From Prolixibacteraceae bacterium (GTDB lineage: Bacteria; Bacteroidota; Bacteroidia; Bacteroidales; Prolixibacteraceae), in contig JAOARB010000004.1 of NCBI GenBank assembly GCA_025210775.1, forward strand, positions 1 to 64,000: 64,000 nucleotides of DNA, given 5' to 3'. Positions 28,299 through 37,005 of the stretch are shown here, one piece after another; within the stretch, counting starts at the first letter, position 1; each line of letters opens with the position of its first letter. Made by a program: the position numbers and the translations under genes. The notes under the pieces are model-generated. The model did not search any database. It was not told the origin of the DNA and saw nothing but the letters and a program-made list of their open reading frames with translations.

Positions 28299-28376
28299 TT
28301 TATCAATCCCGATGGAATTTTTGTGAAATTAATGTGTTTTATAATTATGTCTTCTATAATTATGTCTTCTATAGAT

Positions 28377-29034
28377 ATGTCATCCCTTCGGGATTCTTGT
28401 TGAAGGATCTATTTTGTTGGTTTTTATTGTTTTGAATCCCGATTGGATGACAAAAAAAACGTCTTGTTTTTTGTTGATATTCGTTGTTTTAAAATCCCGA
28501 AGGGATGACATATTTGTAGCAACATAAATTCCCCACATCCCCTAAACCCCCAAAGGGGGTGACATAAAAATATTTGATGATTTTCTGTTTCTGTGCTTTA
28601 CAACTATGTCTTCTATAGATATGCCTTCTACAACTATGTCACCCCTTCGGGGTTTCGTGTAGAAAACAACTATGTCTTCTACAATTATGTCACCCCTTCG
28701 GGGTTTCGTGTAGAAAACAACTATGTCTTCTACAACTATGTCACCCCTTCGGGGTTTCGTGTAGAAAACAACTATGTCTTCTATAATTATGTCATCCCTT
28801 CGGGATTCTTGTTGAAGGATCTTTTTTGTTGGTTTTTATTGTTTTAAATCCCGAAGGGATGACATATTTGTAGCAACATAAATTCCCCTACATCCCCTAA
28901 ACCCCCAAAGGGGGTGACATCATAATATTCGTGTTGTTTTTTGTTGATATTCGTTGTTTTAAATCCTGAAGGGATGACATATTTGTAGCAACATAAATTC
29001 CCCGCATCCCCTAAACTCCCGAAGGGGGTGACAT
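28377..29034. repeat. cluster of about twelve REP-like palindromes
   Basis: The consensus is ATGTCAYCCCTTCGGGRT, a 13-nt palindrome with a short TTC loop and a fixed ATGTC on one side. Forward copies are at 28377, 28636, 28687, 28738 and 28789. Reverse copies are at 28435 (degenerate), 28493, 28546, 28847, 28901, 28962 and 29015. Reverse copies alternate ATCCCGAAGGGAT with CCCCCAAAGGGGG forms. A segment of about 100 nt that includes TTTGTAGCAACATAAATTCC recurs three times (28464, 28820s and 28933). Copies lie in both orientations, as in BIME-type elements. No REP-associated transposase is in the window. Confidence 0.9.
28600..28812 (+). repeat. 51-bp tandem repeat
   Basis: Units begin ACAACTATGTCTTCTA and each contains one ATGTCACCCCTTCGGGGT palindrome. 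The palindromes fall exactly 51 bp apart at 28636, 28687, 28738 and 28789. Because 51 is divisible by three, one frame stays open as a 17-residue peptide repeat (YNYVTPSGF). I treat that as a by-product and not a gene. A related 15-nt repeat (TATGTCTTCTATAAT) is at about 28347-28380. Confidence 0.93.
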
Positions 29035-29079
29035 AATAATATTTTATAATTATCTTTAGCGTAAATATTCCTTTGCACG

Positions 29080-29565
29080 ATGAGTAGTACGTCACCTTAT
29101 TCTAAAGATCCTTTCCATAAGATTGTGGACTGGGTTTTCTCTAAGATCCAGAAATATAAAATGGAGTTATTTTTTGTAACTGTTGCCATATTGCTTTTTG
29201 CTGGTTGTCAAAATAGCATTATGAATACTTTGCAAAAACATATTGTGGGCACTTTATTTAAAGAGATTGCTTCCCATGATATATTACTGCGGGGCGGGGC
29301 TGTTGTGTTTTTACTTTTGTGCCTTGTGGTCTTTTCTCGTCATCTATACCATCGCTACCATTACTCTTCGAAACAATACTTTTGGGTTGCTTTATCACGT
29401 CGATCTATATTGTCTTTCGTTTTTTTCCTCCTCATTGTACACAACCAACCTGCTGGTATTGGGATTTTATCTCGTTTTCTGAACATTGGAGTTATATCAA
29501 ATATTTTGACCTATGGTTTTTGGTTCCCTTTGGGATGGGGGTCGTGTGTTTATGTGGTTTGTTAA
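29080..29565 (+). CDS. N-terminal membrane part of the KAP NTPase, in another frame
   Basis: A 161-residue frame with hydrophobic segments at about 29-45 (MELFFVTVAILLFAG), 69-88 and 113-125. The last third overlaps the KAP frame. The natural-looking protein in this frame fades after about 29,440, while the other frame becomes natural-looking there (YWDFISFSEHWSYIKYF). A single -1 shift in the T7 run at 29420-29426 would join the two into one protein of about 905 residues starting at this ATG. I infer a broken or frameshifted gene start and not a separate protein. Confidence 0.6.
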   Translation: MSSTSPYSKDPFHKIVDWVFSKIQKYKMELFFVTVAILLFAGCQNSIMNTLQKHIVGTLFKEIASHDILLRGGAVVFLLLCLVVFSRHLYHRYHYSSKQYFWVALSRRSILSFVFFLLIVHNQPAGIGILSRFLNIGVISNILTYGFWFPLGWGSCVYVVC

Positions 29566-31796
29566 AGAAGAAAAAGAATAAAAATCAGAAAGCTGATCTT
29601 TTCGATGATAAGGAGGAGGAGAGGTATTATAAACTTTTTCCTTCTCGAAGGATACAGGTTGATTTTGTTTTGACCCAACTTAATGGTTTGGGATCGGAAC
29701 GTTCTTTTGCTTTTGGGATTACCTGCCCTTGGGGTGGAGGAAAGACATCGTTTTTAAATGGGGTTAAGGATAGAATTCAAAAAAATGGGTGGTCTAAAAA
29801 TGATTTTATCCAGAGAGAGCATCTTGCTGAAGATATAGCCGAGGAGTGTGAGAAGATGTATCAAAAGAGAGATCGGTTTGACATTACGGTGGAGGATGTA
29901 ATTTTTGTTGATTATAACCCATGGTTTGCCAATGGTTCGAAGCATGTGGTTGCACATTTTTTAGATGCACTACAGAAGAGTTTGTCTCCTTACGATGGTG
30001 AGCTTGCTGGGTCTATTGCCAAATATAGAAAGTTGTTATTGTCGTTGAACCCTGGGGTATTTAATAATGTCGTTGATGGCACTGTTAATTTCTTTTCTGT
30101 ACATAAAGATATTGAGGATCGTTTTAAAAGATTGGAGGAGTGTATCCAACGTTTGAATAAAAAGATCTTGGTTTTTATGGATGATCTCGATCGTTTGGAG
30201 GCCAATGAATTGGTTGCTTCTCTAAAGATTATACGCAATACGGGGAGTTTTAAAAATGTAGTTTTCTTTGTTACTTATGATAAGGAGTATGTGCTTTCTC
30301 AATTGGCTTCCCATTTTAATTTTGATAAAAAAGATAAAAAGCAAGGTGACCGATTTTTAGAGAAGTTTTTTCAATTGGAAGTTTCTTTGCCTAAATTGTA
30401 TTCTAGTGAAGTGAGAAAATATGTGAAAGATTTAATAAATGACAATTTATCTGCTGTATTAGATGATCATGACTTATTAAAAGAGGATAGTGTTGGTAGT
30501 TTTTTTAGATTCCAAAATGTTGTTTATAACGAACTTGAAGAAGAACTTAACAATCTACCTGATATGGAAGAAACTAATAAAGACCGAAAAGAAATAATGG
30601 ACATATTAGAGTTGATTCCTACAATAGATCTAATGATAGAGATACAATCTCCTCGATATTGGAAAAAGATCGTTAATCAAATAAGTCTTTCTTCTGAACT
30701 ATTGAAAAGTGGAAATGTAGATTTATCACAATTATTTTTAATGATTGCTTTTAAGCAGAAATATCCATCAGAATCGTATCAAATATTTCGAGAATTGTTA
30801 AGTTCTAATGGAGATAGCTTTATGTCAAGAAATTCGATTGTGTCATATAAAGGGGAATATGCAGCTTTAGGTCGGAATGTGAATAAAAGAATTTATGAAA
30901 TTGGAAATTATGATCTAAAATATATACAATATGTGGGTGCTTTTTTTGTAAATAAAACATATAGTTCCATTGGCTTTTACCGCAACTATTTACATTATTA
31001 TAATTTAAGTTTTCCTTTAACGTACATAAATCCTGATTGCTTTAATCGACTATTGAATAATCCTAATGAAGTAAGGATAATCAAGAATAGTAACGATGAA
31101 AATAAATATTTAGGATTTAATAAGATGCTTTATGAAAATGACTTGTCTCAAGTGAATCCATATTTATTATTAATTTTTGATATATTAATCAATGAAGAAA
31201 AATTATTATTAGAGATTCCTCCATCTGGTCAATTACATGTTTTAAATCATAAAGTAAAGAATGTATTTCGTAAATCTTTATTTATAGAAAGGTTAGATGA
31301 AGATATCTTGTTTTCTGTATTAAAAGCGATTGATTACGTAGAAGAATCAGCCATATTAGGATATTTAAAAATATGGATTCCATATCAACGTAATCTTAAT
31401 ATTTCAACTAAAAAACTCGAGAATGTAGCAATTCGATATTTTCGTTATAGGATTAAGGGTTTAACTATTAGTTTATTACAGTTTGGTGTAATGTTTTCGA
31501 GCGAGGATAGTTATAATAATTTTACGGATGAACTGAAATCTGAGCTAAATGAATTTTTATCTGATAATTATGAAAACTTATTAACCTTTATTAAGAGTGT
31601 GGTTTTATTTAAAGAGAAAATAGGTTTTATTCATAATGGTTTTTTCGAATTAGATGTTTTTGCAGCAGCAAAAGATGAGAATTTTATTGATGATTATGAG
31701 TTGAAAGAACAAGATATTGAAAAGAAAGATATTATTCATACTTATGATCAATTAATAAATACATGTCAACCTACTGCGTTAGGTAAATTAATTTAA
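29319..31796 (+). CDS. KAP-family P-loop NTPase, membrane-anchored
   Basis: A frame of up to 825 residues. A TM segment (YFDLWFLVPFGMGVVCLCGLL, shown here in part as residues about 62-82) is followed by a Lys-rich stretch. Walker A is in CPWGGGKTS (K142), the KAP landmark VDYNPWFANG is near 198, and Walker B is ILVFMDDLDRLE near 283-294. The C-terminal 450 residues are AT-rich, Asn/Ile/Lys-rich and unlike anything I recognise. KAP NTPases are membrane-associated STAND/AAA-like ATPases, some in phage-defence contexts. The true start is probably at 29080 through a frameshift. Without it, Met73 (29535) is the only internal start near the domain. Flanking repeats suggest accessory DNA. Confidence 0.8.
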   Translation: MPCGLFSSSIPSLPLLFETILLGCFITSIYIVFRFFPPHCTQPTCWYWDFISFSEHWSYIKYFDLWFLVPFGMGVVCLCGLLKKKKNKNQKADLFDDKEEERYYKLFPSRRIQVDFVLTQLNGLGSERSFAFGITCPWGGGKTSFLNGVKDRIQKNGWSKNDFIQREHLAEDIAEECEKMYQKRDRFDITVEDVIFVDYNPWFANGSKHVVAHFLDALQKSLSPYDGELAGSIAKYRKLLLSLNPGVFNNVVDGTVNFFSVHKDIEDRFKRLEECIQRLNKKILVFMDDLDRLEANELVASLKIIRNTGSFKNVVFFVTYDKEYVLSQLASHFNFDKKDKKQGDRFLEKFFQLEVSLPKLYSSEVRKYVKDLINDNLSAVLDDHDLLKEDSVGSFFRFQNVVYNELEEELNNLPDMEETNKDRKEIMDILELIPTIDLMIEIQSPRYWKKIVNQISLSSELLKSGNVDLSQLFLMIAFKQKYPSESYQIFRELLSSNGDSFMSRNSIVSYKGEYAALGRNVNKRIYEIGNYDLKYIQYVGAFFVNKTYSSIGFYRNYLHYYNLSFPLTYINPDCFNRLLNNPNEVRIIKNSNDENKYLGFNKMLYENDLSQVNPYLLLIFDILINEEKLLLEIPPSGQLHVLNHKVKNVFRKSLFIERLDEDILFSVLKAIDYVEESAILGYLKIWIPYQRNLNISTKKLENVAIRYFRYRIKGLTISLLQFGVMFSSEDSYNNFTDELKSELNEFLSDNYENLLTFIKSVVLFKEKIGFIHNGFFELDVFAAAKDENFIDDYELKEQDIEKKDIIHTYDQLINTCQPTALGKLI

Positions 31797-31878
31797 TGTT
31801 TACACTCTTTACTTTCACTCTTTCTTTCCACCCTTCCATTTTTGATTTTTATTTTAAATAAAAGAGATAGGGAATAAA

Positions 31879-31901
31879 AACCAATGGATTGGTTATTTTT
31901 G
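31879..31901 (+). promoter_or_regulatory. ribF promoter box overlapping a palindrome
   Basis: TATTTTTG at 31894-31901 fits the -7 consensus 26 nt before the GTG start. It abuts the palindrome AACCAAT-GG-ATTGGTT (31879-31894). The hairpin followed by T could also be a terminator for the KAP gene. TGTTTACACTC occurs on both sides (31797 and 31905). Confidence 0.4.
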
Positions 31902-31926
31902 TAGTGTTTACACTCAAAGCATTATT

Positions 31927-32880
31927 GTGAAGATTTATTACGATTTAGAAAATATAAGGATTTCGCAGTCCATTATCACTGTAGGAACGTTTGATGGAGT
32001 ACATTTAGGTCACCAGTATCTTATTGAGACATTGGTGAAACGTGCCAAAGAGCAGAACTTAGAGTCTGTTGTTTTCACTTTCGATCCCTATCCACAAGAG
32101 GTCTTTGGTACGGGTCCGACGGAAGAGACTTTACTGTCGAACATATCAGAGAAGGTGGAGGTGATGAGAAAGCTAGGGGTAGACCATTTGGTTGTATATC
32201 CTTTTTCTAAAGCGTTTGCTTCGTTAACCTCTTCTGAGTTTATTTCTGATTTCTTGGTTTCGAAACTATCATTGAAATATCTTCTATTGGGTTACGATCA
32301 TAAGTTCGGTCGTGATAAGGAGAGTAGTGTAAGTCATCTTCAAAAGTTAGGCGATCGTTTAGGCTTCGAAGTGAGTCGTTTGGATCAGAAGCGTGTGGCC
32401 GATGTCGATTTGAGTTCCTCTATTATAAGGAAAGAGTTGCAAGCGGGCAATGTAAAGATGGTTCGTGAGCTTTTGGGACGCACCTATTCTGTTTCGGGAA
32501 AGGTGGTCACAGGAAAGCAAATAGGACGTACTATCGCTTTTCCTACAGCCAACCTTCAAGTGAATGACAGTCGAAAGATGTTACCTAAGAAAGGCGTCTA
32601 TGCTGTGGTGGTATGTGTCGATGGTCACAATTATAAGGGCATGCTTAATATAGGAGTGCGTCCTACCATAGAAGACAACCGCACTGTAAAGACCATAGAA
32701 ACGCATATTTTCGATTTCGATATGGATATCTACCATAAAGAGTTGTCTCTTTTCTTTGTTGAAAGGATACGTGATGAAAAGAAATTTGACTCACTAAAAA
32801 GCCTAACAACACAGCTTGAGAGGGACGCACAGCAGTGTCATGATTTATTTCATAAAATTAATTTGAACATTTTTAATTAA
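31927..32880 (+). CDS. ribF: bifunctional riboflavin kinase / FAD synthetase
   Basis: A 317-residue enzyme that phosphorylates riboflavin to FMN and adenylates it to FAD. The N-terminal nucleotidyltransferase has VGTFDGVHLGHQ (the HxGH-like site) and YDHKFGRDKE. The C-terminal flavokinase domain has GRTIAFPTANL and GVYAVVV. The start is GTG at 31927, giving MKIYYDLENI, with no better ATG upstream. It is a single gene, apparently with its own promoter. Confidence 0.94.
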   Translation: MKIYYDLENIRISQSIITVGTFDGVHLGHQYLIETLVKRAKEQNLESVVFTFDPYPQEVFGTGPTEETLLSNISEKVEVMRKLGVDHLVVYPFSKAFASLTSSEFISDFLVSKLSLKYLLLGYDHKFGRDKESSVSHLQKLGDRLGFEVSRLDQKRVADVDLSSSIIRKELQAGNVKMVRELLGRTYSVSGKVVTGKQIGRTIAFPTANLQVNDSRKMLPKKGVYAVVVCVDGHNYKGMLNIGVRPTIEDNRTVKTIETHIFDFDMDIYHKELSLFFVERIRDEKKFDSLKSLTTQLERDAQQCHDLFHKINLNIFN

Positions 32881-33129
32881 AAAGTTACCTCAAAATAGAT
32901 TTCTGATTGTTACCATAAGATGGTCTTCTTGTTGCATATTGCTGTTTTTTGTCTTCTATTATTGTTAATCTAAAGAGAATAGGGGAGGATGGCAATTAAA
33001 ACTATCAATATAAATTTCAGATATATCTTATTTATATTATTATGCTCTCAAACATTAAAAGGGTGTTAGTGTGTTGATAGATAGTGTTTTATGGTATTGT
33101 CATGTGTTCGAAAATATAATAAAAATCAT
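32881..33129. other. gene-free region between ribF and gdhA
   Basis: AT-rich, with no gene seen. Only the gdhA promoter region to its right carries recognisable signals. Confidence 0.5.
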
Positions 33130-33159
33130 TTTGTCGTTATAATTAAAAGCATATCTTTG
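33130..33159 (+). promoter_or_regulatory. gdhA promoter (TTTG-N18-TATCTTTG)
   Basis: TTTG at 33130-33133 and TATCTTTG at 33152-33159 with an 18-nt spacer match both elements of the Bacteroidetes consensus. The leader of about 85 nt contains an imperfect stem (CAACCCACTCAG against CTGGGGAGTTG, about 33181-33211) followed by TTTTTT, which could be an attenuator. Confidence 0.65.
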
Positions 33160-33249
33160 AATTAGTAATCCACCCAAACCAACCCACTCAGTGTATGACT
33201 GGGGAGTTGATTTTTTCAAGGTGAAACAAAACGATTTAAACTAAGATCT

Positions 33250-34584
<1,335 letters not shown>

Positions 34585-34602
34585 TTACTGCATACATAAT
34601 AC

Positions 34603-34644
34603 AAAAAGAGAGAGATGCTACATATTTAGCATCTCTCTCTTTTT
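34603..34644. terminator. bidirectional terminator between gdhA and the CvfB-like gene
   Basis: A perfect 18-bp inverted repeat (AAAAAGAGAGAGATGCTA and its complement) has a 6-nt loop, with A- and T-runs on the two sides. Confidence 0.92.
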
Positions 34645-34681
34645 ATGAATAATATTTTCTGGAAGTATCAGCGTATTGAGA

Positions 34682-35521
34682 TTATTTCTCTTTGTTGATA
34701 GCTATAGCTTTTTCTTCTAGTATAATCAGGTGTTTTTTGTAAAGAGCACCTACGGCTTTTTTGAAAGTCTTTTTACTCATCCCGAAGATCTCTTTGATCA
34801 TCTCAGGCTCTGATTTGTCGGTCACTTTAATGCGTCCACCAAACTGTTGGATGATCGTAAGTACTTTTTCCGAAGAGTCGTCTATTTTACCATATCCAAG
34901 AGGATTTAGTTGGATATCGATTTTGAAATCGTCTCTTACATTTTTGACATAAGCGGAACGACGATCCCCTGGAAGGATATCTTCGAAGATCTCGTTTTTA
35001 TATATCATACCACGGAACTTATCGTTGATGATGACAGTGTATCCCACTTCTCTTTCATCACAGATAACGATCTCTACTTTGTCTCCTTTAGTTACATCTG
35101 GTTCGATGTTACCTAGAAGCTTGTTTGTTTTAGAGGTGGCAACAATACGATTGGAATGAGGATCTAGGTAGGTAAATACAAGATAATATTCTCCTTCTAC
35201 CATTCGAGTGTGTTGTTCTCTAAAAGGTACCAATAGATCTTTAGGCAATCCCCAATCAAGAAAAGCACCAATGTTATTAGTTTGTTTCACTTGTAGAAAA
35301 CCAAACTGCTCTACCATCACCTTAGGGAAGTCGGTACTGGCGACCAAACGATCTTCAGAATCAAGATAGATAAACACTTCAATAAGATCTCCTGGAGCAC
35401 AATTCTCTGGTACATAACGATTGGGTAGGAGTATTTCTCCAAGATCTTCACCGTCTAAAAAGATTCCTGCGTTGTGATCTTTGACAATACGCAGCTGATT
35501 TATTTTTCCAATTTCGGCCAT
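34682..35521 (-). CDS. CvfB-family S1-domain RNA-binding protein
   Basis: A 279-residue protein with repeated S1-like beta barrels. The first unit is GIFLDGEDLGEILLPNRYVP (residues about 19-38). The second is NNIGAFLDWGLPKDLLVPFREQ. A third follows, with YTVIINDKFRGMIYKNEIF. A C-terminal winged-helix-like segment ends it (FGMSKKTFKKAVGALYKK). The layout matches CvfB/YitL. CvfB proteins bind RNA and affect virulence-gene or translation control, and the Bacteroidetes role is unknown. It appears monocistronic. Confidence 0.88.
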   Translation of the reverse strand: MAEIGKINQLRIVKDHNAGIFLDGEDLGEILLPNRYVPENCAPGDLIEVFIYLDSEDRLVASTDFPKVMVEQFGFLQVKQTNNIGAFLDWGLPKDLLVPFREQHTRMVEGEYYLVFTYLDPHSNRIVATSKTNKLLGNIEPDVTKGDKVEIVICDEREVGYTVIINDKFRGMIYKNEIFEDILPGDRRSAYVKNVRDDFKIDIQLNPLGYGKIDDSSEKVLTIIQQFGGRIKVTDKSEPEMIKEIFGMSKKTFKKAVGALYKKHLIILEEKAIAINKEK

Positions 35522-35690
35522 AATAAAACTTAGTAATTTTTCTTCAAGGCGCTAAAATAGCTATTTAATTCTTCGTATGGGCTATGAAGCTGCTCTTCTT
35601 TTGACATTAAATATCAGGCTCTCGATGTTTTGATTTTATCTGCCTCTGTTATGTACAACTAATTATATATGATGTTGTTCAATCGATATT

Positions 35691-36932
35691 TTAATCTTTA
35701 TGGATGTGGTGGTTTCTAAAAAGAAGGTAAGCATACCATATAATTCGGATCAGGCTGTTAAGCATATAAGCAATGCTTATGGCAATAAAAGGAGCCATAG
35801 GGTGATTGAAATGGGTAGATAGGTATATCCCGCTAAATATTAATACGGTGAATAGAAGGTTAAAAAGGACCGATCCTTTTTGCTTGTTGTAGAGAAAGGG
35901 AATAAATAACAATGATCGATGTATGGTCATGATAAGAATCGTTGGGGTGAAAAGTAGTATGGCTTTAGCACTTATTTCCCACTTATCGCTTAGTACCCAA
36001 CTGATGGTTTCTACTCCAATAAAATAGTAGATGATGAGAGGAGGGATGACAATCATGCATATCTGTAATATCTTTTTTGATAATGAGGCGATTATTGAAG
36101 CCGGATGTTCTATCGCTTCTTTGTACATGATGGGGTAGTAGGTGTTTGCAATGACCCTTATTCCGATCTCCATGATCCCTATAGCCATGGCGTATTGACC
36201 CGATAGTTCAAGGGAGTAGAAGTGGCTTATCACAACCAGTGTTAGTGTGGCATTTAGGTTATTAACAAATGTGGATAACGTCTGGTATAGTATAAAATGT
36301 TTGTGCCTCTTTAAGGTTGAGACTTCAAATTTGGGACGCAATAGAATGAGTCTTTCTATCCTATTGCTATGTTTTATGTGATGGATAAGCGTAGAGATAT
36401 TTCCAATGATGGTTCCTAACCATAAGCCCCATAATCCAAATGAAAGAGACCCAAAAGTGATTTTAGATAGATTGGTTGTTATGCTCTTGGTGATGGCATT
36501 ATGGGCTAATACTCCAAACTCTTTGTTTCGGCTCTTTGATTCGTTTAATAGAAGCGTTATCGAAGATATTGCTGCTGTGATAATAAAAGAAAACTGTAGC
36601 GTAAAAGAGTATTTGATGGGGTAGAGGTTAAAAAGATAGTTTAGTGATAACAACAGAAATATAACGATACTCGATATTTTGATGATATAGATCGATGATC
36701 CCATCAACTGGTATAACTCTTCTTTTTTGCGTGTCTTTACTATTGCGTCATCTAGTGATAACAAGAGTAGGGTTTGGACAATAAAAAGAGAGTTTTGGAG
36801 AATACTGTATTCTCCAATCTGTTCTGGTGAGAAGAGCCTAGATATGATAGGATGACACAACAGTGGTATGATGATTGCAATGCTATTGCTAGATAACAGA
36901 GAGATGATCTTGTATTGTGTCTTTTTGGACAT
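35691..36932 (-). CDS. polysaccharide flippase (Wzx/MATE-like)
   Basis: A 413-residue integral membrane protein with about eleven or twelve hydrophobic segments and the N-terminal block SRLFSPEQIGEYSILQN typical of O-antigen/teichoic-acid flippases. It probably moves lipid-linked oligosaccharides across the inner membrane. No glycosyltransferase or polymerase genes lie nearby, so it is an orphan copy. It could serve a locus elsewhere or be a remnant of one. Confidence 0.82.
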   Translation of the reverse strand: MSKKTQYKIISLLSSNSIAIIIPLLCHPIISRLFSPEQIGEYSILQNSLFIVQTLLLLSLDDAIVKTRKKEELYQLMGSSIYIIKISSIVIFLLLSLNYLFNLYPIKYSFTLQFSFIITAAISSITLLLNESKSRNKEFGVLAHNAITKSITTNLSKITFGSLSFGLWGLWLGTIIGNISTLIHHIKHSNRIERLILLRPKFEVSTLKRHKHFILYQTLSTFVNNLNATLTLVVISHFYSLELSGQYAMAIGIMEIGIRVIANTYYPIMYKEAIEHPASIIASLSKKILQICMIVIPPLIIYYFIGVETISWVLSDKWEISAKAILLFTPTILIMTIHRSLLFIPFLYNKQKGSVLFNLLFTVLIFSGIYLSTHFNHPMAPFIAISIAYMLNSLIRIIWYAYLLFRNHHIHKD

Positions 36933-37005
36933 GATCTATGGGGCGTTGATTTACGATCTAATATAATTATGAAATTAAAACGGTATTCATGTCGTATTAT
37001 TGAGT

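Noticed and set aside
28600..28812. Regularly spaced repeat that could be taken for a CRISPR array
   Set aside because: The units are contiguous with no unique spacers, the repeat is not of CRISPR type, and no cas gene is in the window.
28593..28847. Open frame of 84 residues with repeated YNYVTPSGF
   Set aside because: It exists only because the 51-bp repeat is a multiple of three. The sequence is explained by the palindrome array, and it has no start context or family.
28844..29095. Minus-strand frame of 83 residues
   Set aside because: It lies entirely within the REP-like repeat cluster in reverse orientation.
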